Below are positions 19,961 to 31,273 of a DNA stretch of 64,000 bases, piece after piece. The stretch lies in NCBI GenBank assembly GCA_037074615.1, contig CM073551.1, forward strand, positions 14,817,750 through 14,881,749. Reading direction: 5' to 3'. How positions within the stretch are numbered: position 1 is the stretch's first letter; every line of letters starts with the position of its first letter. Made by a program: the position numbers and the translations under genes. The stretch is from Leucaena leucocephala. Lineage: Eukaryota > Streptophyta > Magnoliopsida > Fabales > Fabaceae. A model generated the notes under the pieces. That model did not search any database and had not been told where the DNA came from. It was given only the letters and a program-made list of their open reading frames with translations.

Positions 19961-21405
19961 TGATAAGACATATTTTGCATATGGTTTCTATGACAATTTT
20001 GAGAGTTTTATAATAACTTTACCATTTATTTCATGCCTTAAATTGTACTTTAGTGTATTACATGATTGTGCGTGGCAATGTGCTAATTAAAGGGTAGAAT
20101 GGTAAAATAACTCTTCCAAACTGCATATATTCGGTTACCTACTGATCTGGACTTTTACAGTGAGCTTTTATGTTGAATTGCAGGTACTTTGAAAGACAAT
20201 AAGGACCAGGAAAGAAATCAAAAGACAATGAAAGTGGAACCACGCCTCTGTGCTATTTAGTCACGACCAAAGAGTCCTAAGGTCGCGACCCATAATTCTT
20301 CTGGAAGATTCTCACTGCTTATAGGTCACGACCAACACGTGTATCTGGTCGCGACTAATAGTACAAAATTGCTGAAGCTGCGCGTTTTGGATTAGGTCAT
20401 GCTGTTATAAGAAGAGAGGGAAGCTGCCGTCAAGAGGAGGCTGATTTTTCAACCTGATTAGGCTAAGAAGCAGTACTCGAGCGCTCTCCACAGACTTTCC
20501 ACTCAGCTTCCATCGTTCTACACCATTCACCTTCATCTCTTTATCGTTTCTTCATGGCATCACATCTGAACAGCAATTGCAGTATAGCAGAAGTCATGAG
20601 AGGCTAGACCTTTAGTCTCTTGGTGATGGATCTATTATCTTTAGCTCACAGACTGAAACGGGGAGTTTCTTCTGTTCTAATTTGCATCTTATCATATTAT
20701 GATTGCTGCTAGATTTAGGGTTTTTCATCATATGAACAAGTTTTGAATATCGATTGATTATTCTCATATTAGACAATTGTAATTTACTTTGGATGTTTTG
20801 AATGCTAGTTTAAATACAATATTTCAGTTTTGAGTTTAAGCTAGTTGAACGGTTGTCAACGATCATTGCTAATTGATTCGATTGCTTGAATTCTAGGGTT
20901 AGTCAATCGATGCTTATTCGAGGGCATTCTTCCATCTGTTTTAAATTACACACTAAGTGATCCTTAGCAGTTCAATAATAGTCTTTAAACTGGCTTTGAT
21001 CAAAGGAGTTTAAAGAATTTAGGGTTCTGGACTCCATCGATCGATTGAGGTTTAATTCAAGACTTTGTGATTTCAAACTCCGTATACATTGAGAGCAAGG
21101 ATAGATATTTTTCATCATCAAGAGCCTATCATCATATACTACTTTCACAAACCAGCCATTTTCCATCTTAAACAAAAACACAAAAACATCTATTTTACTG
21201 CATCTTTATTTTACTGCACCCACAAAACCACAAAACCATTTACTCCTTACTTAGGTTTACCATTGAATTTGACATCCAATTTGCTAGGATTCCTTTAGAA
21301 AGGCTCCTTGAGAAGAACGATAGGGTTGTGCCTTATACTACATTACTAGGGTGCAATTCACTTAATTTTGATGGCTCGGACTGCGACAATCCAACATGCT
21401 CGTCA
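19961..21405 (+). mobile_element. Solo LTR T, 1445 bp, not related to the chromovirus LTRs
   Basis: The insert begins TGATAAGACATATTTTGC and ends CATGCTCGTCA. TSD GTGTC is at 19956-19960 and 21406-21410. The empty site is seen in the other LTR of F at 45515-45525. A TATA-like TATAAGAAGAG is near 20408. The start and the GGGTTGTGCCTTATACTAC region near the end recall non-chromovirus gypsy LTRs (Tat/Athila group), but this is only a resemblance. It contains four GTC(G/A)CGAC cores (20259-20356). Confidence 0.88.
20259..20356 (+). repeat. Four GTC(G/A)CGAC cores in solo LTR T
   Basis: The cores begin at 20259 (AGTCACGACC), 20281 (GGTCGCGACC), 20324 (GGTCACGACC) and 20347 (GGTCGCGACT). They form two pairs with 22- and 23-bp spacing, as in the copia-type array. 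The A variants are CpG-to-TpG-type changes. Confidence 0.75.
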
Positions 21406-23415
21406 GTGTCTTTGCTATTCCTTTCTTGGATTGATCCTTCCTTCTCACAAATGTCAAAACCTAGCCATTACAAATTAACATCAAGTTACAATTTACTTCC
21501 AACAAAATTCCAAGACTAGGGTTTCAACTAGGTTCCATCCTTTCTTTAATTTATGACTTATGCTTCCATATTTCTAAATCAAATTCTCATGGTTCATTTC
21601 CACATAATTTTTCATGTAGAATCCAAATATGCATTAAGATTCTCCAAAATCAAATTGCATCCCATGCTACTGTACAGAACCGAAAACACCTCTCTTGTTT
21701 CCAAAAATTCTCATTTTGATTCCAATGCTTCCAATATTGGTTTCTCTACTATATCCCCACACAATTTTCCATTCTAAACCCATTGGAAGCATCAAAATCA
21801 TGAAATTCCAACATATGAACAGTGATTCATACAGTACCAGAACAGAACACAATCTTTGATTCACAAGCATACTTGAATTTCCACGCTATTACCACGTGAT
21901 TCTAGATTGTTTAAGCTTATCTAAACTATCTATAACATAAAACTTATCTTCCTTTCACATCAAAACAGAATAGACAGCAGCACCATCAAGAGTAATATGT
22001 CCCAAAAACCTCTTAAAACTAAGAACAAACTTGCTAGAACATAGTCTAGGATCAAGGGGACAACTTACCTTACTAGTTTCTTCAAGGTGCTTGCTTCCTC
22101 CAAGCTTGAGTGGTAATTTTGCAAGAGTTTCCCCAAGATTCTTGGATTCACAGAAATGGTCTGAAATTGGGGGGTATTTATAGAAAAAATTGGGGAAAAT
22201 AGAAGGCCAAGATCACTTTGTACACTATTTGATCTAAGGGCTTAGATTTAATCTTGGATTTTCTTTTCTTTAATAATTATGACATCACCACCATGGAATC
22301 ATCAAGAGGGACTCCTCATAGGACACTTGGCTCCATTCTCATGGTGGGAAGCTCCTAGAAAAATTCCAATCCAATCCGGTACCCGCCTAGTCCGATTTCC
22401 CCAAAATCGAACTATTTTCTGAATCTAATTTTTCTGAGATTCCATAATATGTTTTCTGACCTTAAATCCAGTATCCGAATTCTTTCTATCATTGATATTC
22501 TTATACTGGGTTTAAACTCAATTACAGATCCCTTAGAAAATGACTAAAATACCCTTGGTGCCCTTTCTTGTACTACTTTAACCCTAAGAGAACAATCGTC
22601 ATCTCACACCTCTTTGTACCTTATCAGTGCATATACTGACTCTGTCTAACCCTTCTTGTACATGCTTTGGCATTTTGGCCTGTCCAAAATGACCAAAATA
22701 CCCTTCATTCATCTATTGCTCCTTAGTGCAACACAGGGGCATTTTCGTAATTTCGCACTTTTTCGGGGTTCCTCTAAACACTGGCCCACTTATCATTCCA
22801 ACTGTCTAATTGGCCCTTCATGGCGCCATTTTTGGGCCTTTATCGGGTATTTTATTCCACTGTAAATTCTATTAAAAATTCTATAGGATTCCTTTTCTGA
22901 TCCTGTCAATTTTATAAATTCTTATATTAATTATAGAAATTTACTGTAAGGTCTCATCTGATTCTGAGATCCAAAAAATACTGTAATAATTTTATCTGAT
23001 TTCAGAAATTTATATCAATTTTTTGGGATCTCAAATCAAAATTCTGTATTGCGTCAAACTACCCGAATAATTTTCTCTATCTAATGGTAAAATTTGGGTC
23101 TAATCTGACTTCGGGCATTTTTTGCCTGTTTTCGGTCCAAGTTCTCCATAATTACACTTTTGCCCCTTGACTTTTTATAAATTGTACTTACGTCCTGAAA
23201 TTTGGATAAAATTACACTTAAGGACCCCACATTTTTGTCTACTTTCTCTTTTGGCTTTAAAACTTTTATATTTTCACTTAAGTCCTTGCCTTTTCTTCCT
23301 TTTTCAATTTGATCCCTTTCTTTACATAAATGGCCACATTTTTTCTTAGAGAATCTCGCATATATTACATACAAATTGTACATACTATCCAGTACAGAAA
23401 ATTAGGGATATTACA

Positions 23416-23457
23416 TTTCTCTCCCCCTTAAAATAAATTTCATCCTCGAAATTTACA
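23416..23457 (-). other. Polypurine tract and 3' conserved block of F
   Basis: The element strand reads AAATTTCGAGGATGAAATTT followed by TTAAGGGGGAGAGAAA directly before the 3' LTR, matching E at 32739-32775. Confidence 0.85.
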
Positions 23458-23464
23458 ATATATC

Positions 23465-24999
23465 CTAATGAAACAACTCAGGATACATCTCCCTCATTCT
23501 TTCCTCTGTTTCCCATGTAGCTTTATTCTCCGTTAAGCCTTTCCAAATCACCTTGACTAGAGAAATTTGCTTATTACGCAGCTACTTGACTTTTCGATCA
23601 ATAATTTTCACTGGTCCAACCTCATATGTTAGGTCATCTAGCAACGCAACTGCATCTTGTTTAATCACGTGTGATGGATCTGGAATGTACTTCTTTAACT
23701 GGGAAACATGAAACACATCATGTATCTGGCTGAGATTTGGAGGAAGAGCTAACTTGTAGGCTACTGATCCTATCTTCGAGAGAATCTGAAATGGTCCGAT
23801 GTATCTAGGATGTAATTTCTTCACTTTAATTGATCGTCCGGCTCCTGTAGTTGGAGTTAACTTAAGGAATACATGCTCTCCTTCTTCAAACTCCAATGGT
23901 TTTCTTCTGACATCTGCATAGATTTTCTGTCTACTTTGAGCTGTAAACAATCTTTTTCTGATCATTACAATCTGTTATACAGTTTAATCTACTATATCAG
24001 GACCAAACATTCTTCTCTCACTCAACTCCAACCAGCATAAGGGAGATCTACACTTACGTCCATAAAGTGCTTCAAACGGGGCCATCTGAATACTAGTCTG
24101 ATAACTATTGTTATATGCAAACTCTATGAGTGGTAAATGGATATCCCAACTGCCCTTGAAATCCAAAACACATGCTCTTAGCATATCTTCGAGCGTTTGG
24201 ATTGTTCTCTCAGACTGACAGTCCGTCTGAGGATGATAGGCTGTACTGAATCGGAGAGTAGTGCCCATTTCTTTCTGTAAAGCTCTCCAAAAATTAGATG
24301 TAAATCGAGGGTCTCTATCAGACACACAATACTATTTAGGATACCATGCAGTCTAACAATCTCCTTTATATACAACTTTACCAGCTTTTTTAGAGAATCC
24401 CTTTTATTTATTGCCAGGAAGTGAGCTGACTTTGTCAATCGATCAATGATTATCCATATTGCATCATGCTTAGTCGGAGTCATGGGTAGTCCTTCCACAA
24501 AATCCATGGCAATACTATCCCATTTCCATTTGGGGATATCTAAAGGTTGTAATGTTCCTGCTGGCTTCTGATGTTCAATCTTTACATTTTGGCATGTCAA
24601 GCACTTAGACACATAAGCCACGACATCCTTCTTCAATCCAGGCCACCAAAATAGACTTTTCACATCATGATACATCTTGGTCATACCTGGATGTACTGTA
24701 TATCGGCTTTTATGTGCTTCATCTAGAATTTTCTCCTTCAATCCCATAACATTAGGGATATACGATCTTCCTCTAAACCTTAGCAATCCATCTTGAGAAA
24801 CTTCAAAATTCTTAGTTTTCCCTCTCTCCAACTTATCTTTAAAAATAGCTGCTAGCTTATCATGCTTTTGAGCTTCTGTTATTTCATCCTCAATGAAAGC
24901 TCTAACTTGTACTCCTTCGTAAGGACTTTCTGTCATTTGCATCTGATAGAGAGGACTCCAGTCCCTGACATCTTCTAATAGTTTCAACTCTTTGATCAT
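23465..24999 (-). pseudogene. pol: Integrase and chromodomain of element F, decayed
   Basis: This is the 3' part of the F polyprotein. Integrase inserts the cDNA into nuclear DNA. The HHCC zinc finger is visible (AHKSRYTVHPG, then CLTC), followed by the catalytic core with aspartates in MDFVEGLP and SDRDPRF and the glutamate in QSERTIQTLED. A GPF-type C-terminal domain (RYIGPFQILSKIG) leads to VFHVSQLKKY and a chromodomain ending ATWETEERMR..YPELF. The chromodomain places F among chromoviruses, closest to Tekay/Del. A frameshift near 24320, two stops near 23975 and a stop at 23582-23584 break the frame, so no functional enzyme is expected. Confidence 0.88.
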
Positions 25000-26160
25000 C
25001 AGACTTGCTACCTACACCACTTTTCTACTTAGAGCATCAGCCACCACATTGGCTTTGGCTTTTCCTGGATGGTACTTAATCTGGAAATCATAATCCTTCA
25101 ATAATTTCATCCATCGTCGCTACCTTATATTCAACTCTTTTTGATCCTGCAGATACTTCAGGCTTTTGTGGTCACAATACAATTCTATGGTAGCTCCATA
25201 CAAATAATGTATCCATATCTTGAGAGCATAAACCACCGCTACAAGCTCCATATCATGAGTGGGATAATTTTCTTCATGTGACTTTAACTGTGGAGAGGCG
25301 TAGGCTACTACTTGACCTTGCTGCATTAACACGCATCCCAACCCCTGCTTACTAGCATCAATATAGACTACATAAGTCTGAGTTGGGTCTAGAATAATCA
25401 GCATAGGAGTAGTGGTTAATCTCTGCTTTAACTCTTGGAAACTAGCCTCGCACTTCTCGTCCCACTTAAATTGCTGATTCTTTCTGGTCAGTTTGGTTAA
25501 CGGCAAGGTAATTCGAGAAAAGTCCTTAATGAATCTTCTATAGTAACCTGCCAAGCCCAAAAAACTTCTAATCTCTGTCACTGTCCTTGGCTGTTCCCAG
25601 GTTAAAACTGCTTCAACTTTGCTAGGATCTAAAGCTACCCCTTTATGGGATATGACATGACCAAGAAATTTGACTTCTGAAAGCCAAAACTCACACTTAC
25701 TAAGCTTAGCATAGAGCTGCTTCTCTTTAAGAGTACCAAGAATAATTCTCAAATGCCTTTCATGCTCCTCAGTAGACTTGGAGTACACCAAGATATCATC
25801 AATGAAGACCACAACAAATTGAACTAAGTATGCCCTGAAGATTCTGTTCATATAATCCATAAAAATTGTAGGTGCATTCATCAGACCAAAAGACATTACT
25901 AGATATTCAAAATGACCATAGCAAGTCCTGAAAGCAGTCTTTGAGACATCATCTGATTTAACTCTCAGCTAATGGTAGCCTGATCTTAAATCAATCTTGG
26001 AGAACATACTTGCTCCAGCCAATTGATCTAGCAGGTCATTAATTATGGGAAGAGGGTACTTGTTCTTAACAGTAACCTTATTTAATTCCCTATAGTCAAT
26101 ACATAGTCTGAGATTGCCATCCTTCTTCTTGACAAATAGCACTAGAGCACCCCATGGTGA
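25000..26160 (-). pseudogene. pol: Reverse transcriptase and RNase H of element F, decayed
   Basis: Reverse transcriptase copies element RNA into DNA and RNase H removes the RNA strand. Visible RT motifs are FVKKKDG, KIDLRSGYH (first catalytic aspartate present), SFGLMNAPTIF and the active-site FIDDILVYS. RNase H motifs are YIDASKQGLG, DMELVAVVYALKIW, DHKSLKYL and a later ADALSRKVV. A one-base deletion near 26160 puts RT out of frame with protease. A glutamine codon after KIDLRSGYH is a stop, and further stops interrupt the RNase H tail. Sequence order and spacing match element E, its close relative. Confidence 0.87.
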
Positions 26161-26867
26161 AACACTGGTCGTATGAAACCCTTCTCTAATAGCTCCTCAA
26201 TATGCTTCTTTAATTCAATTATTTCATTAGGAGCCATACGATATGGGGCTTTGGATATTGGTCCAGCTCCAGGCACAATATCAATTGCAAATTCCACTTC
26301 TCGCTCTGGAGGCAATCCTTGAATCTCCTTTGGAAAAACTTTAGGAAATTCCTTGACCACTGGGATCTTCTCAATCCCTTCTTCCACTTCTGTTTGAACA
26401 GAAAAGAAGATCATATAGCCTTGACATCCTTTTCGCAGACACTTATCTTCCTGAGCCTCCGTTATGAAATTCAGTCTTACTTCTGAACTTAGATCGGCTA
26501 CCTTTGGACCAAGAACTAAAGCCTTGTTCTTGCAATCCAGCATCATATTATTGGAAGATAACCAATTCAATCCAATTATGACATCGATTTCTCGGAAAGG
26601 CATACATATCAAATCTAGAGTAGTGCAACTATGCTCATATCGTACAATATTATTTAGGCAAACATCAGATATAACTACTCTAGCATTGGTGGGAGTTATC
26701 ACACATATGTCATAATTCAACTTACTAATCACAAGGCCTAGGCGGTCAGTACACTCATAAGAAATAAAGGAATGACTTGCACCCGAATCAAACAGAGCAA
26801 TCACAGAATGATCATTGAGATAAATTATACCTTGGATCATTTTGGGTGACCGTTGGGCATCTTCCAT
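26161..26867 (-). pseudogene. pol: Aspartic protease of element F, partly open
   Basis: The open frame covers the retroviral-type aspartic protease that cuts the polyprotein. The catalytic signature FDSGASHSFIS is intact, and a second conserved hydrophobic segment, REIDVIIGLNWL, follows. The frame continues into the RT entry sequence VPGAGPISKAPYRMAP and EELLEKGFIRP, where a frameshift ends it. In the intact ancestor protease was fused to gag and RT in one polyprotein, as the continuous frame in E indicates. Confidence 0.85.
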
Positions 26868-27743
26868 ATTGAGTGTAAATATTCGCCTTTACGTCTTGGC
26901 CTTTGATTATTTACTGCTTAAGGGCACTCCCGAGAAAAATATCCAAGCTTTTCGCATGTGTAGCAGACATTCTGGCCCATCAGACATGGTCTATCTCCAT
27001 GGTTCTTTCCGTATTTATCACATACTCGGGCCTTCGAGTCTCTGTTGTTAGACCTTCCTCGAAAACTCCCTCTATTCGGTCTCTTGTTCTGCCACTGCCT
27101 TTTTCTCTTTTTATAGTCCCTACCACTAGCAGCATCTCGATTTTGACTAGCTTTATCAGGAGTTGCATATTCCTTGCTCACAGGTCTGGATAACATTCGA
27201 TGATTCATACTATTCTCAACTATACGTCATGCTTCCACCGCTTTGTTAAACTGGCTGTATTGCTGAGGAGTCATCTTTTCTTATAGCATAGTATTCAATC
27301 CCCTAATCATCCTCTCAGTCATCCAACGCTCATCATCCACTTGGCGTAGATAAGTAGAATATTGAGATAGACGGATGAACTTAGCCAGATACTCATCAAA
27401 CGATTCCTTCTCTCCTTGTCTTAGTACAAGGAATTCAGCTTCCCGCTCATCTCGTACAGAATGAGGAAAATACTTCTCATATAATTGTTCAAGAAATACT
27501 TCCTAGGCAATTGGACTGTTTCTTGCTTGTAGTAGCAATTCCGTATTCTTCCACCATCTATCAGCATCCTTGTCTAACTGATAGATAGCCATCTGAGCCT
27601 TAGTCTTGGTTGGACAATCAAGCACTTTAAAAATCTTCTCCAGCCTGCTAATCCAATCCTTTGACATTTGGATATCAAATGCTCCTTCAAACACTGGAGG
27701 ATTATGCTTACAAAACCTTGTCATCCACTGTTGAATACTGGCT
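26868..27743 (-). pseudogene. gag: Gag of element F, N-terminus lost and frame broken
   Basis: Capsid motifs are visible (SIQQWMTRFCKHNPPVFEG, DRWWKNTELLLQA, YEKYFPHSV). A tryptophan codon has become TAG near 27505, and further stops lie near 27280 and 27228. A basic region precedes two knuckle relics: CDKYGKNHGDRPC, where the second cysteine is tyrosine, and CYTCEKLGYFSREC, where the zinc-binding histidine is tyrosine. Both knuckles therefore lack a ligand. The N-terminal coiled-coil part is absent because the deletion junction with E lies at about 27744-27750. Confidence 0.85.
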
Positions 27744-27749
27744 GCATCA

Positions 27750-27999
27750 TCCCCCTGGTCAGCCCATCTATGCGGTGTATCAGGATTTTGTCACGTGGGT
27801 AAAGGCGATATATCAAGCCTGGGATCCAAACGTGTTGACCTTGAGGCTTTGGACAGAGATTATGGATGATGTGTTGCCGACTACCCCTACCTGGAGAATA
27901 GAGTTGGATCAGTACTTTGACGAAGAACCATATTGTACCATATCCGACTGGATCTACCTGGTAGGAGAGTTTATTAGAATAAAGTTTAAGAAGGATTAG
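27750..27999 (+). CDS. Leader ORF upstream of gag in element E (function unknown)
   Basis: From the F/E junction an open frame of about 83 codons runs to TAG at 27997-27999, 170 bp before the gag ATG. The composition looks protein-like: rich in W, Y, D and E, with segments WTEIMDDVLP, DQYFDEEPY and SDWIYLVGEF. The true start was lost in the deletion, so only the C-terminal part is seen. I recognise no domain. It may be an upstream ORF of this lineage, a captured host gene fragment or chance. An apparent in-frame start at 27661 lies in F antisense and is not relevant. Confidence 0.4.
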
Positions 28000-28000
28000 G

Positions 28001-28160
28001 GTATGATAAAGAGGGTAATGTTCTCAATGTATGTGATGTGTAAAAGACTAGTATGGTAGTGTATGTATGACTGTGACATATACTCATACCCTGTATGTAT
28101 ATTATGTTTGGAATGAAATGTGAATTATGTTAATTATCGCATTCTCTTTCTGCCTTATAG
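28001..28160 (+). other. Possible leader intron of element E
   Basis: GTATGATAAAG at 28001 could be a donor. TTAATTATC resembles a branch site, and a pyrimidine-rich run ends in TGCCTTATAG at 28160, ten bases before the gag ATG. The leader ORF stop lies directly upstream of the donor. Splicing is inferred only from these signals. Confidence 0.35.
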
Positions 28161-28169
28161 TATAACAAA

Positions 28170-29310
28170 ATGGTTAAAACAAGAAGAACTATTCCAGCAG
28201 AGGAACCACGAGAGGCTGGAAATCTTAATCAAATAATTTTAGAACGATTAGAACAACAGCAAAGGATAATTGAGGAAATACGGGCAGCTCAGGCACGCAA
28301 TGAGCAGGAGAGAGATGCTGCCATAGCTGCAGCAGTAACAGAAGCAATAAGCAACCTAAGACCGTCCGAGCCTTCAGGAATGGCTAGTAGAGAACTGGAG
28401 AGAGTACAACAATAGCTGGTACAGCCCCAAAGACGGGTTGATCCGAGAGAGGATGTAGCTAGCATCCAACAATGGATGATCAGGTTCTGCAAGTACAATC
28501 CTCCAGTGTTTGAAGGAACGTTCGAGGTGCAGATGGCTGAGGATTGGATTAGCAGACTGGAAAAGATCTTCAAGGTCCTTGATTGCCCGACTGAAACCAA
28601 AGCTCAAATGGCCATCTATCAGCTAGAGAAAGATACTAACAGGTGGTGGAAGAACACTGAGTTACTTCTACAAGCAAGAGATATTCCGATCACCTGGGAA
28701 GTGTTTCTTGAACAGTTTTATGAAAAATATTTCCCTCAGTCAGTCAAAGATGAAAGAGAGGCAGAATTCCTTATATTGAGACAAGGAGAGAAAGAACCTT
28801 TTGATGAATATCTTGCTAAGTTTATCCGGCTATCTCAATATTCCACTTATCTGTGCCAAGTGGATGATGAACGCTGGATGACGGAAATGATGATTCGAGG
28901 GTTGAACTCCACATTAAAGGAGAAGTTAACTCCTCAACAATACAGCCAGTTTAATAAGGCCGTGGAGGCATGCCGTATTGTTGAAAATAGCATGAATCAC
29001 CGAATGTTATTCAGATCAGGAAACAGGGATCAGGCAGCTCCTGACAAGGCCGGTCGAAACCAAGAAGCTGCAAGTGGTAGTGGCTACAGAAAAAGAAAGC
29101 GACCATGGCAGAACAGGAGGCAAAATAGAGGAAATTTCCGCGAAAGGTCCAATAACAGAGATTCAAAGGCCCGAGTATGTGACAAGTATGGAAAGAATCA
29201 TGGTGAGAGACCATGTTTAATGGGCCAGAACATTTGTTATACCTGCGGAAAGTCCGAACATTTTTCCTGAGAATGCCCTCAAGCTATAACAAATCTAAGG
29301 CCAAGGACAC
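28170..29310 (+). pseudogene. gag: Gag of element E, broken by two stops
   Basis: Start MVKTRRTIPAEEPRE is followed by a glutamine/glutamate-rich, probably coiled-coil N-terminus (residues about 20-65). A CAG codon at 28413-28415 has become TAG. The capsid domain then reads on from SIQQWMIRFCKYNPPVFEG through DTNRWWKNTELLLQA and EKYFPQSVKDEREAEFL. A basic region is followed by CDKYGKNHGERPC and CYTCGKSEHFS, where a CGA codon has become TGA (29268-29270) inside the knuckle. The frame then continues without change into protease, so gag and pol were one ORF in the ancestor. Relation to F and B gag is clear. Confidence 0.88.
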
Positions 29311-31273
29311 CAGGACAAGTGTTTACACTCACCAGGGAGGACGCTCAGCGATCACCTGAGATGATCCAAGGTACAATCTATCTCAATGATCATGCTGTGA
29401 CTGCTCTATTTGATTCGGGTGCAAGTCATTCCTTTATTTCCTATGAGTGTGCTAAATGCCTAGGCCTTCTGATTAGCAAGTTGCATTATCATATACATGT
29501 GATAACTCCCACCAATGCTAGGGTAGTTGTGTCTGATGCTTGTTTAAATAGTATAGTACGTTAGCACTGTTGTACCACCCTAGACTTGATATGTATGCCT
29601 TTCCGAGAGATCGATGTCATACTTGGTTTGAATTGGTTAGCCTCCAACAATGTAATATTGGACTACAAGAACAAGACTCTAGTTCTTGGTCCAAAGGTTA
29701 CTGATTTGAGCTCAGAAGTACGACTGAACTTCATAACAGAGGCTCAGGCAGATAAATGTTTACGAAAAGGATGTCAGGGATATATGGTATTCTTTTCTGT
29801 TCAAACAGAAGTAGAAGGAATTGATGAGATTACAGTAGTCAATGAATTTCCGAAGTCTTTTAGAAGGAGATTCAAGGATTGCCTTCAGAACATGAAGTAG
29901 AGTTTACAATTGACATTGTGCCTGGAGCGGGACCAGTATCCAAAGCCCCATACCAAATGGCTCCTAATGAAATGATGGAACTAAAGAAGCAAATTGAGGA
30001 GCTATTGGAGAAGGGTTTCATAAGACCCAGTGTATCACCATGGGGTACTCCAGTGCTATTTGTCAAGAAGAAGGATGGCAGCCTAAGGCTATGCATTGAC
30101 TACCAGGAGTTTAATAAGATTACGGTCAAGAATAAGTATCCTCTCCCCAAAATTGATGACCTGCTAGACCAATTGGCAGGAGCGAGCTTATTCTCTAAAA
30201 TTAACTTGAGATCTGGCTATCATCAGCTTAGGGTTAAGTCATATGATATTCCAAAGACTACTTTTAGGACGCGCTATGGACATTTTGAGTTCCTTGTGAT
30301 GCCTTTTGGGCTAACGAATGCACCAGCTATTTTCATGGATTACATGAACCGGATCTTCAGGCCTTATTTAGATCAGTTCGTTGTGGTCTTCATTGATGAT
30401 ATCTTGGTGTACTCCAAATCTGCAGAGGAATATGAAAGGCATTTGAGAATTGTTCTTAGTACCCTTAAAGAAAAGAAGCTCTATGCTAAGCTGAGTAAGT
30501 GCGAGTTTTGGCTTTCAGAAGTCAAATTTCTCGGTCATGTCATATCTCGAGAAGGGGTAGCTGTGGATCCTAGCAAAGTTGAATCAATTTCGAGCTGGGA
30601 GCAGCCGAGGACAGTGACAGAGATCAGAAGTTTTCTTGGCTTAGTAGGGTACTATGGAAGATTTATTCAAGACTTTTCTCGAGTTGCCTTGCCACTTACC
30701 AAGCTTACCAGAAAGAATCAGCAGTTTAAGTGGGATGAGAAGTACGAGGCTAGCTTCCAAGAGTTGAAGCAGAGATTAACCACTACTCCCGTGCTGATTA
30801 TTCCAGACCTAACTCAGACTTGTGTAGTCTACACTGATGGTAGTAAGCAGGGGTTGGGATGTGTGCTGATGCAGCAAGGTAGAGTAGTAGCCTATGCCTC
30901 TCGGCAGTTAAAGCCATATGAAGAGAATTATCCTACTCATGATCTGGAGCTTACGGCGGTGGTTTACGCTCTGAAGATATGGAGATATTATTTATATGGA
31001 GCAACTATAGAGTTGTATTGCGACCACAAAAGCCTGAAGTATCTACAGGATCATAAAGAGCTGAATATGAGGCAACGGCGATGGATGGAATTGTTAAAAG
31101 ATTATGACTTTCAAATTAAATACCATCCAGGAAAAGCCAATGTGGTAGCTGATGCTCTAAGTAGAAAAGTGGTGCAAGTGGCACATATGATGATCAAAGA
31201 GTTAGAATTGATAGAAGATATGCGAGATTGGAGCCCTTTGTATCAAATGCAAATGACAGAGAGTCCTTACTGA
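29311..31273 (+). pseudogene. pol: Protease, reverse transcriptase and RNase H of element E
   Basis: Protease shows FDSGASHSFIS and REIDVILGLNWL, with a stop near 29563. A frameshift at about 29865-29880 precedes a long open stretch of 464 codons covering RT and RNase H. RT motifs include VLFVKKKDGSLRLCIDY, MPFGLTNAPAIF and FIDDILVYS. At motif A it has SKINLRSGYHQ, where relatives (including F) have SKIDLRSGYH; loss of that catalytic aspartate would inactivate the enzyme even in the open part. RNase H shows YTDGSKQGLG, DLELTAVVYALKIW, DHKSLKYL and HPGKANVVADALSRK. A TGA ends the stretch at 31271-31273. Confidence 0.9.

Larger units (their letters stand above)
18823..23415 (-). mobile_element. 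3' LTR of element F, split by solo LTR T
   Basis: The LTR is about 3.14 kb after removing the 1445-bp insertion and its extra TSD. It ends TTAGGGATATTACA at 23415, next to a polypurine tract. A minus-strand TATA box is at 22175-22182. The stem-loop at 19669-19687 has the altered but still paired stem GAGATTT/AAATCTC. ORFs inside the LTR are not supported. Confidence 0.87.
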
